Source: Fratercula arctica (Eukaryota > Chordata > Aves > Charadriiformes > Alcidae). Taken from it: a DNA stretch of 64,000 nt. This document shows positions 13,771 through 25,522 of this stretch, piece by piece. The notes beneath the pieces were generated by a model that was not told the DNA's origin, ran no database searches, and saw nothing but the letters and a program-made list of their open reading frames with translations. Both the position numbers and the translations under genes were made by a program. The DNA lies in assembly GCA_947846985.1 (NCBI GenBank), contig CANTUZ010000001.1, positions 151,186,447 to 151,250,446 on the forward strand. Direction: 5' to 3'. Each line of letters begins with the position of its first letter. Position 1 is the stretch's first letter.

Positions 13771-16700
13771 AACTCCAGTTGCTCTCTCGCTCATTGCAAC
13801 AGTCTCTTAAAAATGCGAACATACTTAAAAAGTAGATTACATTTTAAACCAAAGGGGGGGAAAAAAATGACCATTTTCATTGTTTATGAAATTTCATGGC
13901 ATATGGATATTTGTTAGCAGGCTAAGTAGTTCCAGCTGGTGTGTTTAGTTTGCGAAGTGTTAGGGGTACTGCAAACTGGCTAGTCAAGTTGTCCTTTTCA
14001 ACCTGCTGATTTTATAAGGGTTATAAATCTATCCTTTCCATTCTGGTATGGCTGGATAAATAACGTAGCAACTGTTTGAAACTAGTCCATATAAAACTGG
14101 TACAACAAACTGCAGAACTGATCCATCAGACTACTCTAGTTTAATATGCCAAGGGGGATGATTCTAAATCTTTTAAGCATAGTGTACCTTAATACAGGTT
14201 AGAATTCACGTTTTCCCTTCCCTCCTTTCATCATACACACATGGAAAGAAAAAAAGAGTAGACAAGTGAAGAAAATCTCATCTTCTAGCATGTAAACTAA
14301 TAGAGTACAGGTTTTAAGTTATGCCACCATCACCACTGTAAGGGCTGCTGTCTTTCCTCACTAGAAGCACAAGACACTTCCTGTATAGGACACTAGACAG
14401 CAACACAGAAACCTTTATACAATGTTAAGGTTTCATCTAGCATTAGCTCACTCCTTTGTGATACCTTTCTACAGATACCAGGTATGGACTCCGACTCACC
14501 TCTGCCCTTCGGAATTTCCCCAGGTCAATCTTGCTGAAGATTGCCCCTCACCAAGCATCTTTTAAAATAATGCAATTTGGTTGTTCTCAATTCCTTCCAG
14601 ATGTTGGAATGTTTTGATAGAGCAGCATGACAACTGGAAACTTACTTTGTTTCAAAATATTAGAAGCTATTGTTACCTGATTCACAGAACTGGGATTTCA
14701 AGGGAGAAAAAAAATCAAAAAGAACATACATATGACTCACGTTAAAATTACAGGATCTGGTAGTACTAGATTTTGCATCTCATTTGTAGAGATTTTTTTT
14801 TTTTCCTACTGGATTATTATTCCCATTTTCAGAAAAAAAAAAAACCACCCAAAAACCAAACAACCAAAACCATAAATAAAGATGAGTTCTCAGTAATGGC
14901 TTCTTCCCCCAGCTGGAGCTGCTGAGAAGATTAAAATTCTGTTTGTTGTTCAATACTACTTTATTGGATAAGGAAATCAACACTCTTTTGAAGGATTTCA
15001 ATAAGATGAAAGCCAGTTTGAAATAGGAACAGAACCTATTCACAAGTTGGATTACTGCTCTCCCTTTCTTTCTACAGTTGCATGAAGGATGTAGCCATCT
15101 CATTGCTGTGTTTTCTACTCAGAGTAGAAACTGTGGCCATCATGCATCTTCCTTCCTACTCTGCATTACAGCATCTGTAATGCAGGTTGCTTCTTTGAGG
15201 GCTAGGTGACAGGAGAGATCCTGCATTAAATTCCCACCCTGAGCCACTCATGCTTATGCTGCTTGTTGCCTTCTTGAAGATGTGCAGGAGGAGCTTTCTT
15301 GTTCTTCTGCATCAAAGATATTCATGATGGGCACTCCTCAGCAGATGCTTTTGATGGGCTGTGGTGGAGCAATACCATTATCAATCCCACACAGGAAAAG
15401 CAGAGCACAAACCTACACAATTAATGTAGTCTCAGTCTAAAATGCGAAAAAGGCACTTCTTGATCCACATTATGTATGTGTCCTTGAAGATTTCTGCTTC
15501 GTTTACTGACCAAACCAAGATTTTCTATTGTTAGCAATGCAGAGCTATTACAATCTGAAAGAATGAGCTGTGTTCTGTTCTGATGTATGCGCCATCAACA
15601 AAATTGTCAGCTATGTCTTAGTCACTGCACTTTTATTATAGGAGGTTTTAGAGATGGGTCTGGGTTTGCAGGGCTTGTAGACACTCAGATTGTCTTTTTA
15701 CTTGTGCACTCAGCAAATATGGCATAGAAATTTACATAAGCCAGAAAACATGGACTAGAACCCTACTTGATACTTTTACAGTGTGGCTTTTGTGGTTACT
15801 ACTGATATTTGGAGTGAGGGTAAAAAAGTCCCATTATTACTTGTTTTGTTTCCAGAAGTCCCTTCCATCTCATTTCCACCAACTGTGAGTTCTGTCTCAC
15901 ACAAATAATGGAGAGAAGAAAATAATACCTTTAGCTTGAAAGCTTTCTAATCACACGCCAGGGGACTGACATTTTACCTAACAATAGCCAAAGAAATCTA
16001 TGTGTTTTAAAAGCCCTTGCTAATGTCAAAGAAAATGAATAATAGCTTTACTATTTAGTAAGCACCAAAACTTTCATAACACAGTTGTGATTGTGTCTCC
16101 TGTTTGTAGTGGGAAGCTCCACTAGTGAAATCTCTTAGTTCAGTGAGGTACTCCAGTTTAGACTGGAGATGGAATTCCTCCCAGTCAGGTTTCAAAGTCT
16201 ACTTGCAAGTTGGGCTTCTAGTCTACAAGGTCTGGCTATGGTTTCTCTATAGTAAAGAAACATCCCCTGGTGGCAAGTAATTGCATCCTACTGTGGGGCT
16301 AAGGAAGAGGGGATGAATTCCCATCTAGAGGCATCTCTGTGTTGTCCTTTACTGTAGAGGGACCCTAGATAAGCAGCTTTGATAAAGTATATAACTTTCA
16401 GAACACTAAAACCATGCAAACAGAATCCCACCGAAGGAGAAGGAAAATCATTTCTGTAGTCTGTCTCGCATGTCGTCTTCCCTTTTCAACCTCAAATCCC
16501 AATGAACATTTGTTTCGACTGGGAAGGGGTACCTTCCCACAGTCCTTGATATATGGCTTATGATGAAGTGTGAAGAGCGAGGAATGATGGGCAGACTATC
16601 CTAGTTACGAAGACCTACTGGTGGTTGTAGCCCAACAGACAGTGGGTACTAATGGCAGCTCCGCTGCCAACAGACCAGAATGTCCATCATGATATTTCGC

Positions 16701-19700
16701 ACGGCAATTTTGAGGGTAAGACAGAAGAATTTGTCTGAACTGTGATCCATATGTCCCATTTGTCCTGTTCATCCTCAAAAGGCCTTGGATCAGGTCAGGA
16801 TGCAGGTGATAGCATGACTGCCTGGAGCTGCATATAGTGAGGAAATAACAGGGCATGCTTCCCTGCAACTTGGTGGGGCTGTTGTTTCTAATGGACTGTC
16901 CCTGCTGACGTCTGAAGGACTCCTTACTTCAGAAAGCAATGGATAGGAGTGGAGAAGATAACTGGTCTACCTCCAACAAACGCCTGCCTTAAAGGTATCT
17001 GTGCTTGCCTACTCAGGGGACATAGCAAACTGTTTTGTTTGGACTGAAATACAGATCATAAAGGTGCTCTTCCCAAGCAGCTGTGAAGAGTTACTTTTGT
17101 CTAGATATTAACATGAAGGGATGCCCTTTTAGGTGATGAATATGGTCCCAAAGAAAGGCTTGTCCTGCCTAACTGCTTAGATGCTGAGCAGGAACTGGCT
17201 TCTAGGCAGGAAATGAGGATGGTCACCTGAAAGTACCCTATCTTCAGACAGGATATTTTCAAGGAGACAGAGATGTTCTGGTGGATGCGCCTCTTTCCAT
17301 TGGTACTGGAAAGAAGAGACAGTACTTATTCTTCTCCCTTCCCACCTTGTTTGTTGAGACTTTAGATTGTTCTGTGGAAGTTATTGAGAGCTGTTTCATT
17401 GATTTCAACAGTAGTTTTATCAACAGGGCAAGGTGTGTCTGTGAAAAACTTGTTATGCATTTGCACAGCGGCAAGCTTTTTAGTAGCCTCTGCTTTTGAA
17501 AAAGAAAACGCCTGTGATCTGGGACCCTGAGCCTGGAACATATCCTAACTCCCAGCACAATATTTGCTAATACTCTTGTCTTAGTTGTAGGATACACAGC
17601 AAGCTACTTCTGTGTATTAGGTTTTTTCTAACAAATAAAGGTATGCACAAAATTGCCATACCTAATTCCTATTTAATTAATGATGCCACTGGAGGAGGAT
17701 TCAAAGTTGCCAAGAAAATTTCACTTGTACTAGATGCTGAGCCAACAATTAGCTCAGCTCTAGACAGCTTAATTCCCTGGACATTAAAGCTCCACAAATA
17801 AATTATTTTCAGAAATAAGTAGATAACCAATGTCCCACTGAGATACGGTTGTCAATGATCTTAGTCTCCCTTTCTACTTAATGTTCTCTGTGCCTCTGAG
17901 ATGTTTAATGTGAAAATTGGTCTTCTAGAGAGGGGAGAAGTGCTGTTGTTTTGAGTTTATTTCACTTCTTTTTCTAACTCAAGTTATTTTATAAACTAAG
18001 ACATATTGCAGTTGCATTTGCACTGGTTATCTACTACAATTATATTTACCTATGTATAAAACTCTCTGATGCGTCAAAGGATTTCTTTTCTCAGCAGAGA
18101 AACTAGATTTCAAATTACTAAATGGCATATGAAGATTTTATTTTGGTCACATATTAATTTTAAAATAAATCCATCCAAGCAAGATTTCTGGCAATGAATT
18201 TTAGATTTCTAACTTTTTTTTCTGATGGCAGGCAAAAAAACAGTGAGTGAATAAATATCTCCCTTTTGAAATGTACAGATTTAAAAAAATGCCATTGAAT
18301 TGGGCCAGTAGTTTGTGTAGTTCCATTTTTATCTATCCCTTCTCTTGAATCAGCTAAAGCTTGCCTCAGTGCTAGGATTTCAGGCTGCCTTTTCTCCATG
18401 TGGTTTTAGGTTATCCCAAAGTGAAACTGTTGTAATATGAAATATTGAAGAATTAATATAGCCTACAAAATGCCACCTTCTGCATACCCCACAATAGGTG
18501 AGTTCCATGTTACAAAGGCAGACAGATTTAAATGTATAGTGTAGGTAAGTTCATGCACTATCTTAATGTATGTATACTGACAATTTCTGGAGTTTACAAT
18601 TTTTCTCCTGCTGTGAAGGATTGCTTTGAACTCCTAACTCTCCTGATAGCCTTTCTAAAATGGACGTATATTTGAACGTAATGCCCATGTGTTTTTAAAT
18701 GTTCTGTCTGCAAAGAATTGAATCTTAAAAAATAAAAGTATTGGGTGTTTTTTGCTTTACTTGAGGGCATTCACCTTTGTAGCAATGCCCTGTGGCATTA
18801 CAGGTATCGTAACTTGCATTTGGTTTCACGTTCCAAAGACCTATGCAGGAAGTTTTACATTATTTCCTTCTCCTCTTTGATTCATTTAATTGTTTATTTG
18901 ATCTTGGCAAAAGTATTAAGGGAGCCCAGTAAAAGTACAAAGTGACTTGATTTAGAAAACATAAATAGATAAATCTTGAATTTTTAGATTGTATGTAAAG
19001 ATAAATGGTTGTAAGTAGAAATCACATAAAGTCAAACGGTATTATATCTTTATCCAGTCCTAATGCCAGCGTCTCAGCAACTGTTACGTGACACAGCTCC
19101 TTTACAGTCAATAGAATGACAATTTGCTGTAGCCAAGACACTATCCCATAATATTTCCAGAACCTCAGAAACTACAGGGAGCCCTGTGCACAAAATTCTT
19201 CCAATCACTGCAACGTCTCTTAAGTTACCTTTTAGAAGATCAAAATGATGCAGCAAGTAACTTCCCCAAATTATGTCAATACGGATAGCAAACTTGATCA
19301 TACCCACACCAGAAATATTTTTTTGTTCTGTTCTCCACTTTTACAGCCACCACCACCACTGCATCTGTAGGTTTTCGATCACAAGTTGCTCCAGTTTATC
19401 CTTTCTGAGCCCATTCCAGGATTTCCTAGGAAGAGAGGTGCATGCAGATGGTATTACATATCTGCACTGAAATTGGGAAAGAGATTTCTTTGCTTCGTCC
19501 CGTATGTTCACATGTTACATGAGAGAATCCCCTTCTTCGTATGGAAGAATTACTATTTTTTATATAATTTACCCAACTCTGACATAGCATAGTATTGCTG
19601 TTCTGTGCACTCATAGACATTTGCCGTACTAAAATCGTGTGTGAATTTGCTAGTCATCCTTAAGAATGCCAAATAAGCTCAATAGGGTAAAGTTGAAAAT

Positions 19701-19982
19701 CACAGTGAGTGAAAACATAAAAGAGCTATTAAACCACCCACTAGTGTATGCCTCTTCTCTTCCAGGGTTTTCCTGCAGGCATTTTAAAGGTGTCATGATT
19801 AGACCTTTTAGAAATTGTACCAGTAGATGCTAGAAGGGGACTCATGATGTTTTTACTCTTCTTCCCTGGAAGCAGTATCAAGAATATCTTTATTTTCCTT
19901 GATAGATGTTTGTATAACCTGATATTAAAGACCTCCATGCATGGAGATGCTACAAAACTCTTTTGGTACACTGATACAGTGT

Positions 19983-20592
19983 TTAACTCTCCTTTTAATT
20001 AGAACCTTTTCCTAATTAGGAACCAAAATTTCTTTTGCTACAGGTCAAAGTAATTATTCCTTGTGCTGTTGCTTATGAGAGTAGGGAACAGTTTCTCACC
20101 CTTTGAAACAGCCTTCTGAAATTCAAGCTTCTCTAGAATAAAAAAATCCAATTCTCCCAGTTTTCCCTCTATTGCATGACTTCTTGACCTCTGATCAGTT
20201 TAATTCTACTGTCCTGGAGCCCTGATAATACATCTGTGCATTTCTGAAAGTGATGTGCTAAACAGAATGTAGTATTCCAGCTGAGTACTTATTATTGTAA
20301 GCTACTGGAATAATTATTTTCCTCAACGTGCAGATTTACACATTCCATAATCAAATTTATCTTTTCATAGCAACATTGTATATTGGCTCTTACTAATATC
20401 CAGATCTTCATAAGCACTTTATTCTCTATTTTGTGTTTGTCCATATAATTTTCACTTTCTTTATGCAACACAATTCTTGCCTTTATTAAATTTTTTTTTT
20501 TTTTTTTTCTCCAATGTACTGGATCATTTGAAATTCTGATCCTTATGCTAGGTGCTTATCATTTTTATCCACATACATACTAACATTGGCAA
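19983..20592 (-). mobile_element. Ancient CR1 LINE fragment (3' ORF2/3' region)
   Basis: Read on the plus strand, this follows the antisense order of an old CR1 family. It has a TTTTCCTAATTAGGAACC-like start, a CTACAGGTCAAAG...CCTTGTGCTGTTGC block, a CTTCTCTAGAATAAA...CCAATTCTCCCAG block, GACCTCTGATCAGTTT, then AGTATTCCAGCTGAGT (CR1 antisense 'agtactccaggtgag'), and finally the region near 20515-20550 with TGGATCATTTGAAATTCTGATCC. The T18 run at 20491-20508 lies inside it. The many substitutions indicate an old insertion. CR1 is the dominant LINE of birds and encodes an endonuclease/reverse transcriptase, but no intact frame survives here. The family resemblance is recalled, not searched. Confidence 0.75.
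20491..20508 (+). repeat. T18 homopolymer inside ancient CR1
   Basis: Eighteen T residues lie inside the minus-strand CR1 fragment. Poly-A is not part of a CR1 tail, so this is most likely a later microsatellite expansion or the trace of another insertion. Confidence 0.8.
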
Positions 20593-21329
20593 AGCTTGTG
20601 AGGGATCAGTTCTCATTAACACACCCAGGGTTTTTTCTAGGGAGAGATTGTCATTTGTCTGGAGCCCTCTGGAGTTTGTCTCCATCTGGCCCAGTGAAGG
20701 AAATCCACATGTTCCTGTTGTGGTTTCATCAGAGTGGTGTGGGAGGGCAACTGTTGCTTTTTGCTTGGTAAATGACCTTTCCAAGGAAAGTGTTAAATCA
20801 CACTGGTCTTTGGTATCTATATTGCGGTGCAATATACTATCTCATTAATGTTCCCTATTGCTCAGGCCTCTCAATATATTATTTTTCTCATTTTCATTGC
20901 ATATTTGTATTCTGAATATTTTTTTTTTTTTAAACTTGATAATTGATATAGCTATTCTCCCGCTCTGGTTCCAAATCTAATGAGAATCAAACTCGTGAAA
21001 ATATCCCCTCAAAGAAAGTACTTAAAAAGACATTTAACCATAATCCTGAGTTTTAAGTCAAAGTTATAGCATCGGATTTCACAGCTAAGGGGAAAATAAC
21101 TCCTTCCTTCCTCTCATTCCTGTGGTAAAGCGCACTCATGAGGACATATGACAAAAAGAGGTGTCATCATGCAATGTATTCCATCAATATCCTGGCCACT
21201 GTCAGCACTAGAGATACATTCCTAAAATTTGACATGTAATTTTAAGCATTTTTCTGAATAAGTGACTGCTTAAGTATTTTCCAAAATCAGAGCTCAAGCC
21301 AATTTGCATTACTTTTCCATCTGCTCTAT
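20593..21329. other. Sequence interrupting the ancient CR1
   Basis: About 0.7 kb separates two blocks that, in the CR1 consensus as I remember it, lie only some tens of bases apart. The intervening sequence does not read as CR1. It contains a T-run near 20919-20930 and no terminal repeats or target duplication that I can identify. It may be a later insertion of an unrecognised element, a rearrangement, or CR1 sequence diverged past recognition. Confidence 0.4.
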
Positions 21330-21545
21330 TATTTCCTATAATATATTCACATTGTTTAATTTCTAAGCTGTTTATGTTCTTGTATTAATGAATATGTTAA
21401 ATAAAATTAAATCAAACAGCTCTCCCAATAGCCACATTAGAGGATATCTCTCCCCAGATCAGACAAAACACAGAACTGTTATCTTTATTTACAGTCTTTT
21501 GTTTTTCCTTAGTTCATGGACACTAGTTTTCCTGTTTAAGTCAAG
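21330..21545 (-). mobile_element. Ancient CR1 LINE fragment, continuation
   Basis: The block around 21381-21425 (TTAATGAATATGTTAAATAA followed by A/T-rich text ending in AACAGCTCTCC) and the following CAGAACTGTTATC...TTTACAGTC match the antisense CR1 segment that follows the part seen at 20.5 kb ('atcattgatgaagatattgaacag' onwards). The orientation agrees with the upstream fragment, so both are probably one insertion. The fragment is degraded and no coding frame remains. Confidence 0.6.
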
Positions 21546-22111
21546 GGAGAGCAACATTTCATGGAAACCTACATTAGATACTTTAATATAATATGCCTTC
21601 ATTTTTGAAAACTATTTGATATTCTGCCTCCTAGAGAGTTATGTGTAAAATTACTATGCAGATAGGGCATATGATATGGACGCAAATTTAAAGATCTATT
21701 ACTCATTTATCTTTTGCTGCCTATAGATATTGAACTGGGGGTCCTGGTACTCATTAAACACACCGTGATCTTTCAGTGAAACTACGTGGGGTTGACGCAC
21801 AGAGCACTCTGTTCAGAGCTGGGTTGTAACTTCTCAATTAAGACCACAATTTGCTACCTCCAGCACAGGGGCCGGGACCAGGTAGAGAAAAAGGGCATAA
21901 CTAGGAGAGAGCCAGAGGGTGAGCACCTTGGCGAACCAGTCAGCAGCTACTGTTTCTGTCAACAGCCATCACTACAGCAGTATCTGCTTTTAGGTGCCTT
22001 CTACTCTTTCCCCCAGCAGCAGCATCTGTGGACTTCCAGAGCTGTGGCATTGGCACAGCAGGCAGCAAGACCTGCTCTGGTTGTCTGGCACTGCACACAG
22101 TTGGGGGGTTC
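21546..22111. other. Noncoding, no feature recognised
   Basis: A plus-strand frame of 126 codons at 21786-22166 runs across this segment into the 44-bp tandem duplication. It has no recognisable domain and no evident splice or promoter context. Base composition is somewhat less AT-rich from about 21,780 onwards. I see no identifiable gene or transposon. Confidence 0.55.
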
Positions 22112-22199
22112 TGCCATCATGAGACTTGTCCCTAAGAGTACTGTGACCAAACACTTGCCATCATGAGACTTGTCCCTAAGAGTACTGTGAGCAAACACT
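22112..22199 (+). repeat. Tandem duplication, 2 x 44 bp
   Basis: Two head-to-tail copies of a 44-bp unit occupy 22112-22155 and 22156-22199, both beginning TGCCATCATGAGAC. They differ at a single position (ACC in the first copy, AGC in the second, near 22148/22192). Such high identity against a diverged background suggests a recent local duplication, for example by replication slippage, and a likely length polymorphism. Confidence 0.93.
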
Positions 22200-24879
22200 T
22201 GTTAGATCTTTACTGAGCTGGTTAAAACAATACCACTCTCTAGTATAAACAGGATCCAGCCCAGATTCCAGTCCATGAAACATCCAACTTCTCATACAGC
22301 TGGTAAAACACAGGGCCCCATTGGCGCTGCTGTGAAACGCTCGAGCAGCCGGGGGAATACGCAGTCAATCTCATTTCATTGCTACCCCGCAGCTCGGGCT
22401 ATGGAGGTGATAAGGCAGTGTACCAGGTCTATTTATAATTGTAACCTTTAGAGAGTTTATTTTCAGGACTCAGCTCAACAACACGATAACACCGTGGTGC
22501 TGCATCTCAGTGTGGTGGTGGTATAACACAGTGTCAGAGTGGCATGGTATAATGTGGTGTTCTCGTGTCATATACTGGCTCATATCACTTGCAGATAGAA
22601 AGTCCAATACCGCTAAGTGCTCTGGGGGCAGGTTGCGGTCTCCTCTTAGAGTTACTATCTGATATTAAAATGGTGTACTCAACTGTACTTAAAAGCCACC
22701 AGCATGAGCAGGGGCATCCTGAAGCACAGTGAGAAAGCAAGTGTTTAATGGTATTTCATTCTTCCATCAATATCCTCTATCAAGATCTATCGTACACCTT
22801 TCCTAAGATAGAATTTATGGACATCTGATGAAAGTAGAGGTAGGTGATAGACCTCTATTATTTAATCATGTGCCTGCAACCGCAATTTTGTCTTTAATTT
22901 TTGTTAGCTTGAAAAAAGGCAAAGGAGAAAAACTATGTTTTTCTCTACGAACAGGCTCAAACCTTTCCTCCTACACATGAAAAGAACAAGGATCTTTACT
23001 AGTCTTAGGCTGCTTCCAGCTATTGTATGGCCAGAAACCAAATGAAACTTCTGAAGCTTTAAACACAGGGTAATTCACCAACTACACTGGACAAAGCCTC
23101 CAGGAAAAACTGGTGCTGTGTCTGTAAAATCTTCAGAACATATAATTTTCCTTTTTTCCTGGAATTCATTTTTTCTCTCCCCAATATCGTGCCTTTCATC
23201 CTCCCCTTTTTTTCTCCCCTTTCCCCTGATCTTCCTTCCTCTCTCCCTCTTTGCAATCCTCTATCATCATACACTTCCCATTGCTTTCACTCTTCTATGT
23301 GAAGGTTTCAGTCCTGTGATAGGGATGGACGAGGTGCTCTCACAGAAGGTACTCCAAACAGCTTAGCGATATCCAGCATGCTATAAGGGAAAATCTCTCA
23401 GATGCCAGTATTCAGACAGGATTGGGGAGCTACATATTGTGATTCAGTTCCTGAGATGCCTGAGACCCCAAGTGACTTCAGCATCTGCATCCCTGGTAGG
23501 GATCCGGCAAAGAACAACCAGTGACCTCAGGAGATTGCTGTGAGGTTTTGCTAATCAATATACACAGAAACTTCCAGAGATGCAATTGCAGAATAAAGTT
23601 CCACGTATCGCAGGAGAACAAACCTGTGTTCAAACCAGCCAGGGGCTGCAGAATGCTTTCAAGCTTTCAACAGGAATGTTTTTACTTTGCAAGCAGATTT
23701 GTATTCATTAGGTAGACTCTAGGACCACCAGTCCATTTTAATAAGTGTTTTGATAAAGAGGTCATGTCCCCAAAGGATGTCTGATTTGGACAAGTCATTT
23801 CTCCTGTAAAAGATGATTACAATAGGCAGACATCGATTGTCTTCTACCATATTGTTTTTTAAACCTAAAGAAATTACACTTCTCCTTCAAGGTTGTTCAG
23901 TGCTGATGAAAGTTATTAGAGTGATGACTCTGAGAAACAAAGTCCTCTGCCTCATAGCGTAGGTATTGTTGGTGTAAAAAGATTTTGCATGACCAGCAGG
24001 GTTCAAACCCTTATCCAGGGATAAGGATATATTAACTTCCAGCTAATGCAAGGAAGCACTCCCATGGTGCTGCATAGCTTCAGTCCAAGATCTCCATATA
24101 GCCTTTCAGCTTTCACTGTCCTGTTTTCTGTCTTTCTTTTTCCAATCTCTTTGCCAGAAAGGATACAAGCATGTTCATTAGGTATGCTGAATGTGCCCAT
24201 CAGTAACCAGGAAACCTATCTTTGAGCACAACCTGAAGGACAGCCTTTCTTAGGAGTTTTAATCACATTTTAATCAACGTTTTTGAAGGAAAGAGGCTTT
24301 TAATTTAGTCTCCTGTCTAGATGAGAAACATCGTTTCAAGTTTGAGAGAGCAATACTGATAAGTCAGCGCAAAAGTGGTACAGCTGATTCAGAGCGATAC
24401 AGTTGGTATGCTTGGTGGGTCTCAGGGTAGACAAATGAAAAAAGAGCCCCTTTAAAAACATTGGCCTGATGCTGTCGATGGGAAAGGAGGGTTGGAGATG
24501 GAAGAGAACAGTGTATACAGGAGACAGGCAGTAAATATGTTTGGAGGTTTTATAGATATAATAGCAGTTTTTTTCTAAAGATGCTAAAACAAAAGCATCT
24601 GAGGGAAATTGCTCCAGAAAATGTTTCTCAGTAGCTCAAACACTGCACAGAGGAAATGCCACCTTAGGCAGAGCATGACCACTAGAGCAGGTAACCCAGC
24701 CTGCAATTTAGTTGTAAGAGATTTCAGAGATGCGCATGGAGCGAGGTGTGAGATAGCTACATTATTTCTGGGAGCCTCCTGTTTGCTGCACTCTCTCCCC
24801 ATATCACCTGACTAGAAGTGGACTCTCTTGTCTCCTGCCTGGATGTTGTGCATGGCATGAACCTGGCACATGAGGAGGT
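22200..24879. other. Noncoding, mixed composition, no gene recognised
   Basis: The part at 22260-22620 is richer in GC and CpG than its surroundings and includes a GTGGTG-rich patch with two similar 16-base segments starting TGGTATAA at 22519 and 22545. A pyrimidine-rich patch lies at 23140-23265. No exon, RNA gene or well-supported transposon was recognised apart from the possible MIR/L2 trace near 23.79 kb. Confidence 0.55.
23780..23835 (+). mobile_element. Possible MIR/L2-type fossil
   Basis: The word order TTGGACAAGTCATTT, then CCTGTAAAAGATGATTAC resembles the 'ttgggcaagtcacttaacc...ctgtaaaatggggata' core of MIR/L2, with the CTCAGTTTCC-type segment missing. The match is short and degenerate, so a chance resemblance is a serious alternative. 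Confidence 0.28.
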
Positions 24880-25170
24880 GTTGCGTGGAAAGGGGTAAAG
24901 CGGTTTTGGCAGAAGATAAACCCCCTTGCGTTCTAACGCTCCTTACCGAGGTGGGAGGCTAGGTGCGGCTGGGTTTAAATTCCGAGTGATGCCCAATTCA
25001 GCACTATCAGTCCAATCCCGTTTAATATGTATTAAACTATTACGATTTGGATACGCTAATAGCGGACTGCACCTTCAGTCTAGTCACGCTCATGAACTAG
25101 CACGGCCACTCTCGAGTCTTTGGTCACGTTCAATGAGAAACCAAAACGACTAGCTACTTAAACAGTGCAG

Positions 25171-25176
25171 TTTATT
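25171..25176 (-). terminator. Putative LTR polyadenylation signal
   Basis: AATAAA is read on the minus strand, about 340 bp downstream of the TATA-like box at 25513-25522. This spacing is consistent with a long R region. Use of the signal is inferred from its position only. Confidence 0.45.
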
Positions 25177-25512
25177 TAAACAACAGATTTGTAGGTTCTT
25201 AGATTGCCAGTGATAAATACACTGTCTGCAAAGCATGTGCAAATGAAAGTATTATTACATATATCAAACGTGCGACAAAGTTATAAACGATACAGCCTGG
25301 CTATAAATGTAGGAAAGAGATTCTCTAGAGAGATTTCTAAGTTTCCCGAGAAAGCACTCAGTATAATCTAAGTCTTACCCAAAGGCGTCCCTATGGGGGG
25401 GAAGAAAGGCTCAGCCTTTCCCGGAAGGCACTGATCCCGGAAGTCAGTGATGGAGTTCTCCTCGACTTGTTCACAATGGTGTCTTCCCCGGGTATCCCCC
25501 CCTTTCTTGGGC

Positions 25513-25522
25513 TATTTTTATA
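25513..25522 (-). promoter_or_regulatory. Putative LTR TATA box
   Basis: TATAAAAATA is read on the minus strand, within the region expected for the U3/R boundary of the LTR. The assignment rests on position within the LTR-like block and on the motif; activity is unknown. Confidence 0.45.

Larger units (their letters stand above)
10511..19980. other. Unique AT-rich noncoding DNA, no gene recognised
   Basis: No exon, RNA gene or clear transposon was found. The longest frame, 189 codons on the minus strand at 12643-13212, contains a poly-Phe run produced by the A19 tract and has no domain I recognise. Local structures are a short TG repeat near 11697-11710, the A19 tract, a 7-bp-stem hairpin at 13168-13186 (GTGCCAC/GTGGCAC) inside a repeated CACTTGGG motif, a candidate regulatory cluster at 13.6-13.9 kb, and a 7-bp-stem hairpin at 16653-16669. 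Everything else looks like ordinary unique sequence. Confidence 0.68.
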
